A program made the translations under genes and the position numbers. 64,000 nt of DNA from Cupriavidus campinensis (GTDB lineage: Bacteria > Pseudomonadota > Gammaproteobacteria > Burkholderiales > Burkholderiaceae), in contig NZ_CAJPVH010000017.1 of the NCBI RefSeq assembly GCF_905397395.1, positions 35,941 to 99,940 on the forward strand, in the 5' to 3' direction. A model generated the notes under the pieces. That model did no database searches. It saw only the letters and a list, made by a program, of their open reading frames with translations, and was not told the DNA's origin. Below, in pieces: positions 51,984-59,783 of this stretch. How positions within the stretch are numbered: position 1 is the first letter of the stretch; every line of letters begins with the position of its first letter.

Positions 51984-52751
51984 ATGACCGCCATCCACAA
52001 TGCCGCCGCCCAGGGCTTTTCCGCCCAGGCCGATACCTACGCCCGTGGGCGTCCCGAATATCCCGCCGAACTGACGCACTGGCTGCGCGACACCCTGGGG
52101 CTCGCCCCGGGCAGGTCGGTGGTCGACCTCGGCGCCGGCACCGGCAAGTTCACCCGCCTGTTGGCCGCCACCGGCGCCAGCGTGGTGGCCGTGGAGCCGG
52201 TGGCCGAGATGCGCGCCCAGCTGGCCGCCAAGCTGCCAGACGCCACCGTGCTGGCCGGCACCGCCGAAGCCATCCCGCTGCCCGACGCCAGCGTGGACGC
52301 TGTGGTCTGCGCGCAGGCTTTCCACTGGTTCGCCAACCCCGCCGCCATGGCCGAGATCCGCCGCGTGCTGCGTCCCGGCGGCAAGCTCGGGCTGGTGTGG
52401 AACGTGCGCGATGAATCGGTCGACTGGGTGGCCCGGCTCACGGCCATCATGACCCCGTTCGAAGCCGATGCACCGCGCTACTACCGGGGCGACTGGAAGC
52501 GGGTCTTTCCCGCCGAGGGCTTCGGGCCGCTGCGCCTGACGGAATTCCCCTACACCCACACCGGCGCGCCCGAGCAGGTCATCGTGGACCGCGTGATGTC
52601 GGTCAGCTTCATCGCCTCGCTGCCCCCGGCGCAGCAGGACGCGGTGCGCGCCCAGCTGCACGAGGTCATCGCCACCGCCCCGGCGCTGCGTGGCCAGGCG
52701 GTGGTGGCGTTCCCCTACACCACGGCCGCCTATTGCTGCGAACGGGGCTGA
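51984..52751 (+). CDS. SAM-dependent methyltransferase
   Basis: The 255-residue enzyme has motif I VVDLGAGTGKFTRLLAATGA, a following acidic residue (VAVEPVAEM), DAVVCAQAFHWF and RVLRPGGKLGLVWNVRD, the class I methyltransferase pattern. The HWF motif is found in a group of small-molecule methyltransferases related to UbiE/trans-aconitate type. ATG 51984 follows CCGGAG. It stands 64 bp from the transporter gene and may not be part of the sulfur operon. The methyl acceptor is unknown. Confidence 0.88.
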   Translation: MTAIHNAAAQGFSAQADTYARGRPEYPAELTHWLRDTLGLAPGRSVVDLGAGTGKFTRLLAATGASVVAVEPVAEMRAQLAAKLPDATVLAGTAEAIPLPDASVDAVVCAQAFHWFANPAAMAEIRRVLRPGGKLGLVWNVRDESVDWVARLTAIMTPFEADAPRYYRGDWKRVFPAEGFGPLRLTEFPYTHTGAPEQVIVDRVMSVSFIASLPPAQQDAVRAQLHEVIATAPALRGQAVVAFPYTTAAYCCERG

Positions 52752-52835
52752 GAGGCCCGGCTCGGGCGGATTGACAAGCCACGGGCCGTTCTATACGGTG
52801 GACGCCCATTCCAACCGGCCGCCCGCCGTCCCGCC

Positions 52836-53621
52836 ATGCCACGTAAAGCCGCCCAACTCTCCGAAGCCGACAAGCATGGTGCCGCAGGCGGCGCCGTGGC
52901 CGTGGACCGGGCGCTGTTCGTGCTCTCGGTGTTCCGGGAAGGGGACACCGCGCTGGGCCTGGCCGAACTGGCGCACCGCAGCGGTCTATATAAGAGCACG
53001 CTGCTGCGGCTGCTGGCCTCGCTGGAGCATGCCCGGCTGGTGCAGCGGCAGGCCGATGGCCGCTATGGGCTCGGCCCGGAAGTCGCCCGGCTCAACGCGG
53101 TCTACGCGGCGTCTTTCTCGCTGGAGCAGGTGGTGATGCCCGCGCTGCGCGAGCTGGTGCGCGACACGCGGGAGTCCGCCGCCTTCCACGTGGAGCAGGG
53201 CGAGCACCGCCTGTGCCTCTATCGCGTGGATTCCCCCCAGCCCGTGCGCGACCACATCCGCGCCGGCGATCTCCTGCCGCGCAACCGTGGCGCCGGTGGC
53301 CGCGTGCTGCGGGCGTTCTCGGGCGCACGGGGCGAGATCTACCAGCGCATCCGCGAGGAAGGGGTGATTGCGATGGTGGGCGACCGCAGCCCGGACATCG
53401 CCGGGGTCTCCGCGCCGGTGTTTGGCCCGGCCGGCGAACTGAAGGGCGCGCTGACGCTGACCTGCCCGACCCCGCGCTTCTCCGAAGCCTTCCGCGACCA
53501 GGTGCTCGCCGCTGCGCGCCAGCTTACGGCGGCGCTCGGCGGCACCTTCCCGGAAGTCCAGCCGGCGCCTGCCACCCCGGTGGTTCCCGCAGGGCAGAAC
53601 GACCTATCTGACGAAGACTGA
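52836..53621 (+). CDS. IclR-family transcriptional regulator
   Basis: The 261-residue protein has an N-terminal winged HTH (LGLAELAHRSGLYKSTLLRL) and an IclR effector domain (CLYRVDSPQPVRDHIRAGDL, VSAPVFGPAGELKGALTLTC). A TTGACA at 52771 lies upstream as a -35-like element, with TATACG as weak -10 candidate. No clearly dependent gene can be named; neighbours are a methyltransferase and a diguanylate cyclase. Confidence 0.92.
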   Translation: MPRKAAQLSEADKHGAAGGAVAVDRALFVLSVFREGDTALGLAELAHRSGLYKSTLLRLLASLEHARLVQRQADGRYGLGPEVARLNAVYAASFSLEQVVMPALRELVRDTRESAAFHVEQGEHRLCLYRVDSPQPVRDHIRAGDLLPRNRGAGGRVLRAFSGARGEIYQRIREEGVIAMVGDRSPDIAGVSAPVFGPAGELKGALTLTCPTPRFSEAFRDQVLAAARQLTAALGGTFPEVQPAPATPVVPAGQNDLSDED

Positions 53622-53823
53622 TCCGCACGGATTTCCGTAGTAATTTCAAAACGTTGCGTGCGCGCTAACCCGGCTTAACGGGGGTGCCGCCGCAAGCCAT
53701 GCACGGGCTATGATGCGCCTCTCCGGTCGCAATTCCCGTTATCAGCGGGCATCCTGCGGCCAGGATCAGGGTAAACCGCAATAACGGCAGCCGCCCCCGG
53801 TAGCTTTAGAGGATGTTGAATCC

Positions 53824-55083
53824 GTGCACCTGGCCCAGCAGACCATTCTGGTCGTCATGATGGTGGTGTTCTCCAGCACGCTGGTGATGGCGGCGGGGCT
53901 GGTGCTTGCGCTGCGCGCCAACGAGGCCGGGCGGCTCTGGGCGAGCGGCCATGTCATCGCCTCCGGCGCCGGGCTGGTCGTGGCGGCCAGCGTGGGCGCC
54001 GGGTCGCTCCATCTCGGCGCGCTTGGCGCGGGGGCCTATATTGTCGGCCGGCTGGCCATCTATCGCGGCGTGCGGGTCTATTACGGCCTGCCCGATCGCG
54101 CCAACCTGCTGCGCGCCACCGGCGCCGTGGTGATGGTCCTGATGGTGCTGATGAGCGGGCTGGCGGACGGCCCGATGCTGATCCACGCCATCGGCTACGG
54201 CGTGCTGGCCATGACCTCGTTCACCACCCTCATCACCCTGCTGCGCAGCGCGCGCGGCCGTACCAGCATCGGCGGGCCGCTGGTGCTGGCCTCCCATCTG
54301 GTGCTGCTGGGCTCCCAGGTGGCGGCGCTGGGGCAGGCGGGCTCGTTCCATAGCCAGGCGATGGTGCCGTTCTTCGCCCAGACCGCCTCGTCGGTCTGGC
54401 CGCTCGCGCCGCTGGTGGCGGTGCTGCTGGGCCTGTTCGGCTTCAGCCTGATGGCGATGGAGCAGATCATCGCCCGCAACGAGAGCGGGGCGCGGGTCGA
54501 TGCACTGACCGGCCTGCTGAACCGTGGCGCGCTGGACATGACCGCCATGGGACTGGTGGCGCGCTGGCAGCGCGAGCGCGAGGCGCTGTCCTGCCTCGTC
54601 ATCGACGTGGACCACTTCAAGCAGGTCAACGACACCCACGGCCACCACGCCGGCGACAACGTGCTGCGCGAGATTGCCGCCGCGCTGGACAACTCGCGCC
54701 GCGCCTCGGACATCGCCGCACGCTACGGTGGCGAGGAGTTCTGCATCCTCTGCCCGCACACGGACGAACACCAGGCCACGGCGCTGGCCAACCGCATCCT
54801 GCGCAAGGTGCGCGCGATCGAGTTGCCGGGGCGGGGCGGGCACGCCAGCGTCAGCATCGGCGTGGCGCAGCTGCATGGCGGCGCCACGAGCCGCGAGTCG
54901 CTGTGGCGCAACCTGTTTTCCGAAGCCGACCGCGCGCTCTACATGGCCAAGCAGCGGGGCCGCGACCAGTTCGTGCTGGGGTCGAGCATGGTGATCGACG
55001 AGAAACCGGAAGCGCGGGACGACGCGCAGGACGAAGCGCAGGACGGCGCGCCAGCCCCGATGGACTGCGCCACCGCCGCCTAG
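53824..55083 (+). CDS. Membrane-bound diguanylate cyclase (GGDEF)
   Basis: The 419-residue protein has about six N-terminal membrane helices (first 215 residues) and a C-terminal GGDEF domain: ALTGLLNRGALDMTAM, VIDVDHFKQVNDTHGHHAGD, and active-site YGGEEF. No RxxD inhibitory site is clear upstream of it. It makes cyclic di-GMP. I use the GTG at 53824 as start, with GAGG upstream. The last 35 residues are acidic. The 200-bp leader is partly structured and was considered for a riboswitch (see rejected). It converges with the HutC-like gene. Confidence 0.9.
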   Translation: MHLAQQTILVVMMVVFSSTLVMAAGLVLALRANEAGRLWASGHVIASGAGLVVAASVGAGSLHLGALGAGAYIVGRLAIYRGVRVYYGLPDRANLLRATGAVVMVLMVLMSGLADGPMLIHAIGYGVLAMTSFTTLITLLRSARGRTSIGGPLVLASHLVLLGSQVAALGQAGSFHSQAMVPFFAQTASSVWPLAPLVAVLLGLFGFSLMAMEQIIARNESGARVDALTGLLNRGALDMTAMGLVARWQREREALSCLVIDVDHFKQVNDTHGHHAGDNVLREIAAALDNSRRASDIAARYGGEEFCILCPHTDEHQATALANRILRKVRAIELPGRGGHASVSIGVAQLHGGATSRESLWRNLFSEADRALYMAKQRGRDQFVLGSSMVIDEKPEARDDAQDEAQDGAPAPMDCATAA

Positions 55084-55089
55084 GCCGGC

Positions 55090-55812
55090 CTACCCCAGCG
55101 CCCCCCCGAAGCGATACCGCTTGCCCGGGTGCCACAGCACCACCAGCGAAGCCACCGCGTCACGCGAGAACGTGCGCCGGCGCAGCACCAGCGCCGGTTC
55201 TGCCTCGCCAATGGCCAGCATCTCCGCCACCTCGGCCGTGGGTAGCTGCGCCTCGATCTGGTACTCGGCGCGCTGTAGCGGCGCCACCCGCATCAGGTGC
55301 TCGTTGGGCGTGACCGCGCCAAAGTCGATTTCCATATAGCCGGGCGCCAGCGCCGGATTGACCCAGCGGTCTTCCACCTGGATCGGCGCGTCGTTCTCGT
55401 AGTGCAGGATCACCGAATGGAACAGCATGCTGCGCTCGGCCACGCCGAACTGCGTGGCCAGCATCCGCGTGGCGCGCTGGCGCTCCAGCCGGAACAGCGC
55501 ACTGCGGTGGCGGTGGCCGCGCGCGCGGATCTCCTCGGCAATGCTGCGGATCTCTACCACGGTGGCCTGGTAGCGCTGCGGCGCCACGAAGGTGCCGGCG
55601 CCCTTGCGCCGCACCAGCACCTGCTCCGCCTCCAGCTCGTTGAGCGCGCGGTTCACGGTCATGCGCGAGACGCCGAACTGGGCGGCGAGCCGCAGTTCGG
55701 GCGGGATGGCGTCCCCCTCGCCCCAGGTGCCGGCCTCGATTTCCCCCTGCACATAGTCCTTGATGCGCTGGAAGGCGGGCGTCGGCGTGGCCGACGAGGG
55801 GGTCGATGACAT
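55090..55812 (-). CDS. GntR-family regulator, HutC subfamily
   Basis: The 240-residue protein has a winged HTH (IPPELRLAAQFGVSRMTVNR) and a UTRA effector domain (RSALFRLERQRATRMLATQF, EDRWVNPALAPGYMEIDFGA). It is nearest to HutC, the histidine-utilisation repressor. No hut gene is nearby; the divergent genes encode a Bug receptor and an ornithine-cyclodeaminase homologue. Two TGTCTATACA-like sites in the divergent promoter match the HutC operator type, so this protein probably controls those genes in place of histidine breakdown. Start ATG 55812 has a CAGGAG site. Confidence 0.9.
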   Translation of the reverse strand: MSSTPSSATPTPAFQRIKDYVQGEIEAGTWGEGDAIPPELRLAAQFGVSRMTVNRALNELEAEQVLVRRKGAGTFVAPQRYQATVVEIRSIAEEIRARGHRHRSALFRLERQRATRMLATQFGVAERSMLFHSVILHYENDAPIQVEDRWVNPALAPGYMEIDFGAVTPNEHLMRVAPLQRAEYQIEAQLPTAEVAEMLAIGEAEPALVLRRRTFSRDAVASLVVLWHPGKRYRFGGALG

Positions 55813-55988
55813 GCAGGCTCCTGGCTCTCTGTAATGGTGCGCGCGGTCCGCTTCGGTGAAATGCGGCGCCGGCCACCCCTGGCGATGCCCGCGCATTGTG
55901 CCGCATCGCACCAACGGTGTGCCACAGCGGGGCGCAACGCGGGGATTGCGCCGCTTATGCGGAAACCGCTTTTCGATCTGCAAAAAGT

Positions 55989-56032
55989 TGTCTATACAGT
56001 ATCAGACAGGATCGATAAGATCAGTCTATACA
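55989..56032. promoter_or_regulatory. Two HutC-type operator sites, TGTCTATACA and AGTCTATACA
   Basis: GTCTATACA occurs at 55990-55998 and 56024-56032, 34 bases apart, in the 294-bp divergent spacer. HutC regulators bind TGTATAGACA/TGTCTATACA-type elements. Both sites lie 75-118 bp upstream of the Bug-receptor start. A GATCGATAAGATC-like inverted motif lies in between. Confidence 0.65.
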
Positions 56033-56106
56033 AGCTGCTGCCGAAGACAAGCCGGAAGCGCTGTCACGGCGACGGTATCGAGATCGCAAAGCACGGGGAG
56101 CCCGCA

Positions 56107-57102
56107 GTGAATCGTCATCTTTTCAGGCTGGCAGCGGCATGGCTGCTGCCGGTAGCGCTGTCATGGGCCACGGCCGCCAGCGCACAGCCAGACACCCATT
56201 CGACCTATCCCGCCAAGCCGGTGCGGATCATCGTGCCATTCGCCGCCGGCGGCGTGGCGGACGCGCTGCCGCGCCTCATCGGCCAGAAGCTGGGCGAGCA
56301 ATGGGGCAAATCCATCGTGGTGGACAACAAGCCCGGCGCTGCCGGCAATATCGGCATGGAGGCCGTGGCCCGCGCCGCGCCGGACGGCTACACGCTGGGG
56401 CTGGCCCCAGCCGGCAACCTGACCGTGAATCCCATCCTGTTCCCGAAACTCGGCTATGAGACGCGCGACTTCGTGCCGGTGACCATGCTCGCGGCGTCGC
56501 CAAACGTGCTGGTGGTGAATCCGGCCGTCCAGGCCCGCTCGCTGAAGGAGCTGGTCAGCTACGCCAGGGCCCATCCGGGCGAACTCAATTTCTCCTCGCC
56601 GGGCAACGGCAGCGGCGCGCATCTGGCGGGCGAGCTGCTGAACCTGGAGGCCGGCATCAAGACGGTTCACGTGCCCTACAACGGCATGGCGCCCGCGCTC
56701 AACGACGTGCTGGGCGGGCAGGTGCAGATGATGTTCGGGGGCATTTCCACGGTGTTGCAGCACATCCGCACCGGCAAGCTGGTGCCGCTGGCCGTGGCCA
56801 GCCCGCGCCGCCTGCCACAGCTGCCGAACGTGCCAACCGTGGCGGAATCGGGCTATCCGGGCTTCGACGTGACCTCCTGGTACGGGCTGGTGGCGCCCAA
56901 GGGCACGCCGGACGCCATCGTCCAGAAATGGCAGGCCGGCGTGGCCACCGTGCTGCGCCAGCCCGACGTGCGCGAAAAACTCGACGCGCTGGGCCTGGAG
57001 CCGGTGGGCAACAGCGCGCAGGCGTTCGGCGGCACCATCGCCGCCGAGACGCTCAAGTGGCGCGCCATCGTGCACCGCGCCAACATTCCCCCGATGCAGT
57101 AA
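56107..57102 (+). CDS. Bug/TctC-family periplasmic receptor, copy 1
   Basis: The 331-residue protein has a signal peptide (FRLAAAWLLPVALSWATAA, cleavage near AQP) and the Bug-family fold: YPAKPVRIIVPFAAGGVADAL, NKPGAAGNIGMEAVARAAPDG, LNFSSPGNGSGAHLAGELLN, VPYNGMAPALNDVLGGQVQM. Such receptors bind carboxylates or amides and feed tripartite transporters (TctAB) or signal; no TctA/TctB is near. GTG 56107 follows GGGGAG. It is co-directional with the cyclodeaminase-like gene (10 bp gap). Confidence 0.92.
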   Translation: MNRHLFRLAAAWLLPVALSWATAASAQPDTHSTYPAKPVRIIVPFAAGGVADALPRLIGQKLGEQWGKSIVVDNKPGAAGNIGMEAVARAAPDGYTLGLAPAGNLTVNPILFPKLGYETRDFVPVTMLAASPNVLVVNPAVQARSLKELVSYARAHPGELNFSSPGNGSGAHLAGELLNLEAGIKTVHVPYNGMAPALNDVLGGQVQMMFGGISTVLQHIRTGKLVPLAVASPRRLPQLPNVPTVAESGYPGFDVTSWYGLVAPKGTPDAIVQKWQAGVATVLRQPDVREKLDALGLEPVGNSAQAFGGTIAAETLKWRAIVHRANIPPMQ

Positions 57103-57112
57103 GGAGACCACC

Positions 57113-58117
57113 GTGAAAGAGCTGTACCTGACCTACCTGAACGGGCCGGACGTGGCCGCACTGGCGCTGACCGATGCCGAGATCCTGGCGGCGGTGGAAG
57201 GCGCGCTGGCCGCGCAGGGCCGCCGCGAGACCGTGATCGAGCCGCGCGTGCACCTGGTGCCGGAGTCGTCGGACAAGGGCCATTTCAACGTGCTGCGCGG
57301 CTTTATCAAGCCGCTGCACGTGGCCGGGGTGAAGGTGGTTTCGGACTATGTCGATAACTACAAGCAGGGCCTGCCCTCGGAAATGGCGCTGCTGAACCTG
57401 TTCGACCCGGACAACGGCGTGCCGCTGGCCGTGATCGACGCCACGGCCATCACCGACATGCGCACCGGCGCCGTGACGGCGCTCGGCGCCCGGCATCTGG
57501 CGCGCAAGGGCAGCAAGATCCTCGGCCATGTGGGCGCGCGCGGGACTTCGTACTGGAACGTGCGGTTGCTCGATTCGATCTTCGATTTCGACGAAATCCG
57601 CGTGCATTCGCGCCGGCCCGAGAGCCGCGACGCCTTTGCCACGCGGCTGACGCGCGACCTCGGCAAGCCGGTGATCGTGACCGACGACTGGGAGTCCTGC
57701 GTGCGCGGGGCGGACATCATCGTGGAAGCCTCCCGCCTGCCGGCGCCCACGCCGATGCTGCTGACCGAATGGATCAAGCCCGGCGCGCTGGTGATTCCGT
57801 ACGGCACGATGAGCGCGGTGGAACTGTCCCTGACCGACATCATGAGCAAGATGGTGGTGGACGACTGGGGCCAGTGCCGCAAGGGGCTGCCGTTCGGCGC
57901 GCTGCGCCAGCACGTGGACAGCGGGCGGCTGAACGAGGAAAACCTCCACGCCGAGCTGGGCCAGATCGTGGCCGGGCTGAAGCCGGGCCGCGAGCGTGAC
58001 GACGAGACCATCCTGTTCTGGCACCGCGGGCTGTCCACCACGGACATCGCCCTCGGCCACGCCATGCTGACCAAGGCGCGGGCGCTGGGGCTCGGCCAGA
58101 CGCTGCGGTTTGCCTGA
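57113..58117 (+). CDS. Ornithine cyclodeaminase/mu-crystallin family oxidoreductase
   Basis: The 334-residue enzyme has LTDAEILAAVEGALAAQGRR at the start, ALLNLFDPDNGVPLAVIDAT and TDMRTGAVTALGARHLARKG with the conserved Arg-Thr-Gly region, and a Rossmann cofactor segment (KILGHVGARGTSYWNVRLL). Members act as ornithine cyclodeaminase, alanine dehydrogenase or ketimine reductase. GTG 57113 has AAGGAG. Position after a Bug receptor and next to a HutC-like regulator suggests catabolism of an imported amino acid or cyclic imine. Substrate is not clear. Confidence 0.9.
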   Translation: MKELYLTYLNGPDVAALALTDAEILAAVEGALAAQGRRETVIEPRVHLVPESSDKGHFNVLRGFIKPLHVAGVKVVSDYVDNYKQGLPSEMALLNLFDPDNGVPLAVIDATAITDMRTGAVTALGARHLARKGSKILGHVGARGTSYWNVRLLDSIFDFDEIRVHSRRPESRDAFATRLTRDLGKPVIVTDDWESCVRGADIIVEASRLPAPTPMLLTEWIKPGALVIPYGTMSAVELSLTDIMSKMVVDDWGQCRKGLPFGALRQHVDSGRLNEENLHAELGQIVAGLKPGRERDDETILFWHRGLSTTDIALGHAMLTKARALGLGQTLRFA

Positions 58118-58118
58118 G

Positions 58119-58928
58119 ATGGCGCACGGCGTTGCCTCGACGCGCATGTACAACGCCACGCCGGCAGTGGCCGAGGCATGGCAGCGGCTGTTCGCGCAGG
58201 TCTTTGCGGATCTCGACTGGCCGGTGCGCGTGATTCCGCACGCCTGGCCGGCCTCCCTGAAGGCGCTGTGGCAGCGGCGCGACCTCGTGTGCGGCTTCAT
58301 GTGCGGGCTGCCGTTCGCCGAGCACGTGGCGCCCGTGGTGCCGCTGGCGGCGCCGGTGCCGGCGGTGCCGGAGTACGACGGGCTGCCGCGCTATCGGAGC
58401 GAACTGCTGGTGCGGCGCGAATGCGGCTGGCGCAGCCTGCCCGATACCTTCGGGCAGCGCTTTGGCTGGATGGTGCCGCATTCTCAGTCGGGCTATCAGG
58501 CGGCGCGGCTGCTGCTGGCCCAGCATGCGGGGGAGGCGGGCCGGGCGCTGTACGCGGCCTCGGTCGGCCCGCTGGACACGCCGCCGCGTGTGCTGGAGGC
58601 GCTGCAGGGTCGGCAGATCGACGTGACCGCCCTCGACAGCTATTTCCTCGAACTCGTACGAAAGCATGAGCCGGCGTGGCTGGCCGGGGTGGACACCATC
58701 GCCGTCACGCCGTGGACGCCGATCCCGCTACTGGTGGCCGCCGAGACCCTGCCGGCGCCGGACCGGGAGCGGCTCGTGGACAAGCTGTGCAGCCTGCACG
58801 AGGACGCCCGCTACGTGGCCCTGCTTGAGGCGGTGGTGGTGCAGCGCTTCGTCGTGCCAGACGTGCCGGCGTACGACAGCCTGCCGCTGGCGGCGGCAGG
58901 GGAGACGCACTATCCGGAGATCCGCTGA
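58119..58928 (+). CDS. PhnD-like phosphate/phosphonate-binding domain protein, cytosolic
   Basis: The 269-residue protein resembles the PF12974 periplasmic binding domain: WPVRVIPHAWPASLKALWQR, DLVCGFMCGLPFAEHVAPVV, and VTALDSYFLELVRKHEPA. No signal peptide is visible, and no ABC transporter is near. It begins one base after the preceding stop. It may be an enzyme or sensor with this fold rather than a transport protein. The second cluster gene of unknown role is therefore this one. A TTG at 58110 is an alternative start. Confidence 0.72.
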   Translation: MAHGVASTRMYNATPAVAEAWQRLFAQVFADLDWPVRVIPHAWPASLKALWQRRDLVCGFMCGLPFAEHVAPVVPLAAPVPAVPEYDGLPRYRSELLVRRECGWRSLPDTFGQRFGWMVPHSQSGYQAARLLLAQHAGEAGRALYAASVGPLDTPPRVLEALQGRQIDVTALDSYFLELVRKHEPAWLAGVDTIAVTPWTPIPLLVAAETLPAPDRERLVDKLCSLHEDARYVALLEAVVVQRFVVPDVPAYDSLPLAAAGETHYPEIR

Positions 58929-58943
58929 GGCGGCTTCCTGGCG

Positions 58944-59783
58944 TTATTGCGCGCCCGGCACATCCCGCTGCGGCACGCCGTCGTACGTCCAGATGAACTG
59001 GCGGGGGATGGGGCCCTTGTTGCGGCCGCCTTGCTGGGTTTGTTCCCAGGCGTGGGAGAGGATGCCGACCGAGCGCGACAGGCAGAACAGGCCGCGCGCG
59101 AGCGGGGCCGGGAAGCCCAGTTCGGCGTAGATCACTGCCGTGGCGCCGTCGATATTCATCGGAATCGGCTTCTCCCGGCCCGCGCCGAGCGCCTGCTCCA
59201 CCGCGCGGGCGATGCCCGCGTAGCGGCCGGAGACCACGCCGGCAGCCGCCGCCTGATCCACCAGCGCCAGCAGGCGCGGCGCACGCGGGTCGAGCGGATG
59301 GAAGCGGTGCCCGAATCCGGACACAAACTTGCCGCGCAGCTCCCGGTAGGCTTGCAGCGCCGCCGCTACGGCTTCTTCACGCGTGGCGCCGGCATCCTCG
59401 CGCTGCGCCACGTCCTGATACAACTCCACCGCCTGCTCGCCGGCGCCGCCGTGCACGTCGCCCAGCACGTTCACGGCCGACGCCATCGCGTTGTTCAGCC
59501 CCACGCCGCAGGTGGCGGCCATGCGCGCAATCGCGATGCTCGGCGCCTGCGGGCCATGGTCCACCGCCGCCATCAGCGCGGCGTCGAGCAATTCGCCCTG
59601 GCCCGGCCCCGGCAGCTCGCCGCGCAGCATCAGCCAGATCATCTGGGCGAACGAGACATTGCCGATCAGCTGTTCGATCGGGTAGCCGCGATAGCGGATC
59701 TCGCCCGGCTTCATGTCGATGATTTCGGTATGCCACCAGTCCTGCGAGGCCTGCTGGCCGGCGTCGGTCGTCTTGTCGCTCAT
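58944..59783 (-). CDS. Citryl-CoA lyase/citrate synthase-like protein
   Basis: The 279-residue protein matches the citryl-CoA lyase part of the citrate synthase superfamily: IEQLIGNVSFAQMIWLMLRG, VNVLGDVHGGAGEQAV with the His region, SGFGHRFHPLDPRAPRLLAL, and IYAELGFPAPLARGLFCLSR. It is much shorter than citrate synthase (about 430). It likely cleaves an acyl-CoA such as citryl- or citramalyl-like CoA to acetyl-CoA and an oxoacid. It overlaps the CoA-transferase gene by 4 bases. Confidence 0.85.
   Translation of the reverse strand: MSDKTTDAGQQASQDWWHTEIIDMKPGEIRYRGYPIEQLIGNVSFAQMIWLMLRGELPGPGQGELLDAALMAAVDHGPQAPSIAIARMAATCGVGLNNAMASAVNVLGDVHGGAGEQAVELYQDVAQREDAGATREEAVAAALQAYRELRGKFVSGFGHRFHPLDPRAPRLLALVDQAAAAGVVSGRYAGIARAVEQALGAGREKPIPMNIDGATAVIYAELGFPAPLARGLFCLSRSVGILSHAWEQTQQGGRNKGPIPRQFIWTYDGVPQRDVPGAQ

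Noticed and set aside
53740..53823. GEMM-type cyclic-di-GMP riboswitch before the GGDEF gene
   Set aside because: Only the AAACC-like segment is similar; the GGGACGCAAAGCC part is missing. Kept only as a low-interest leader observation.
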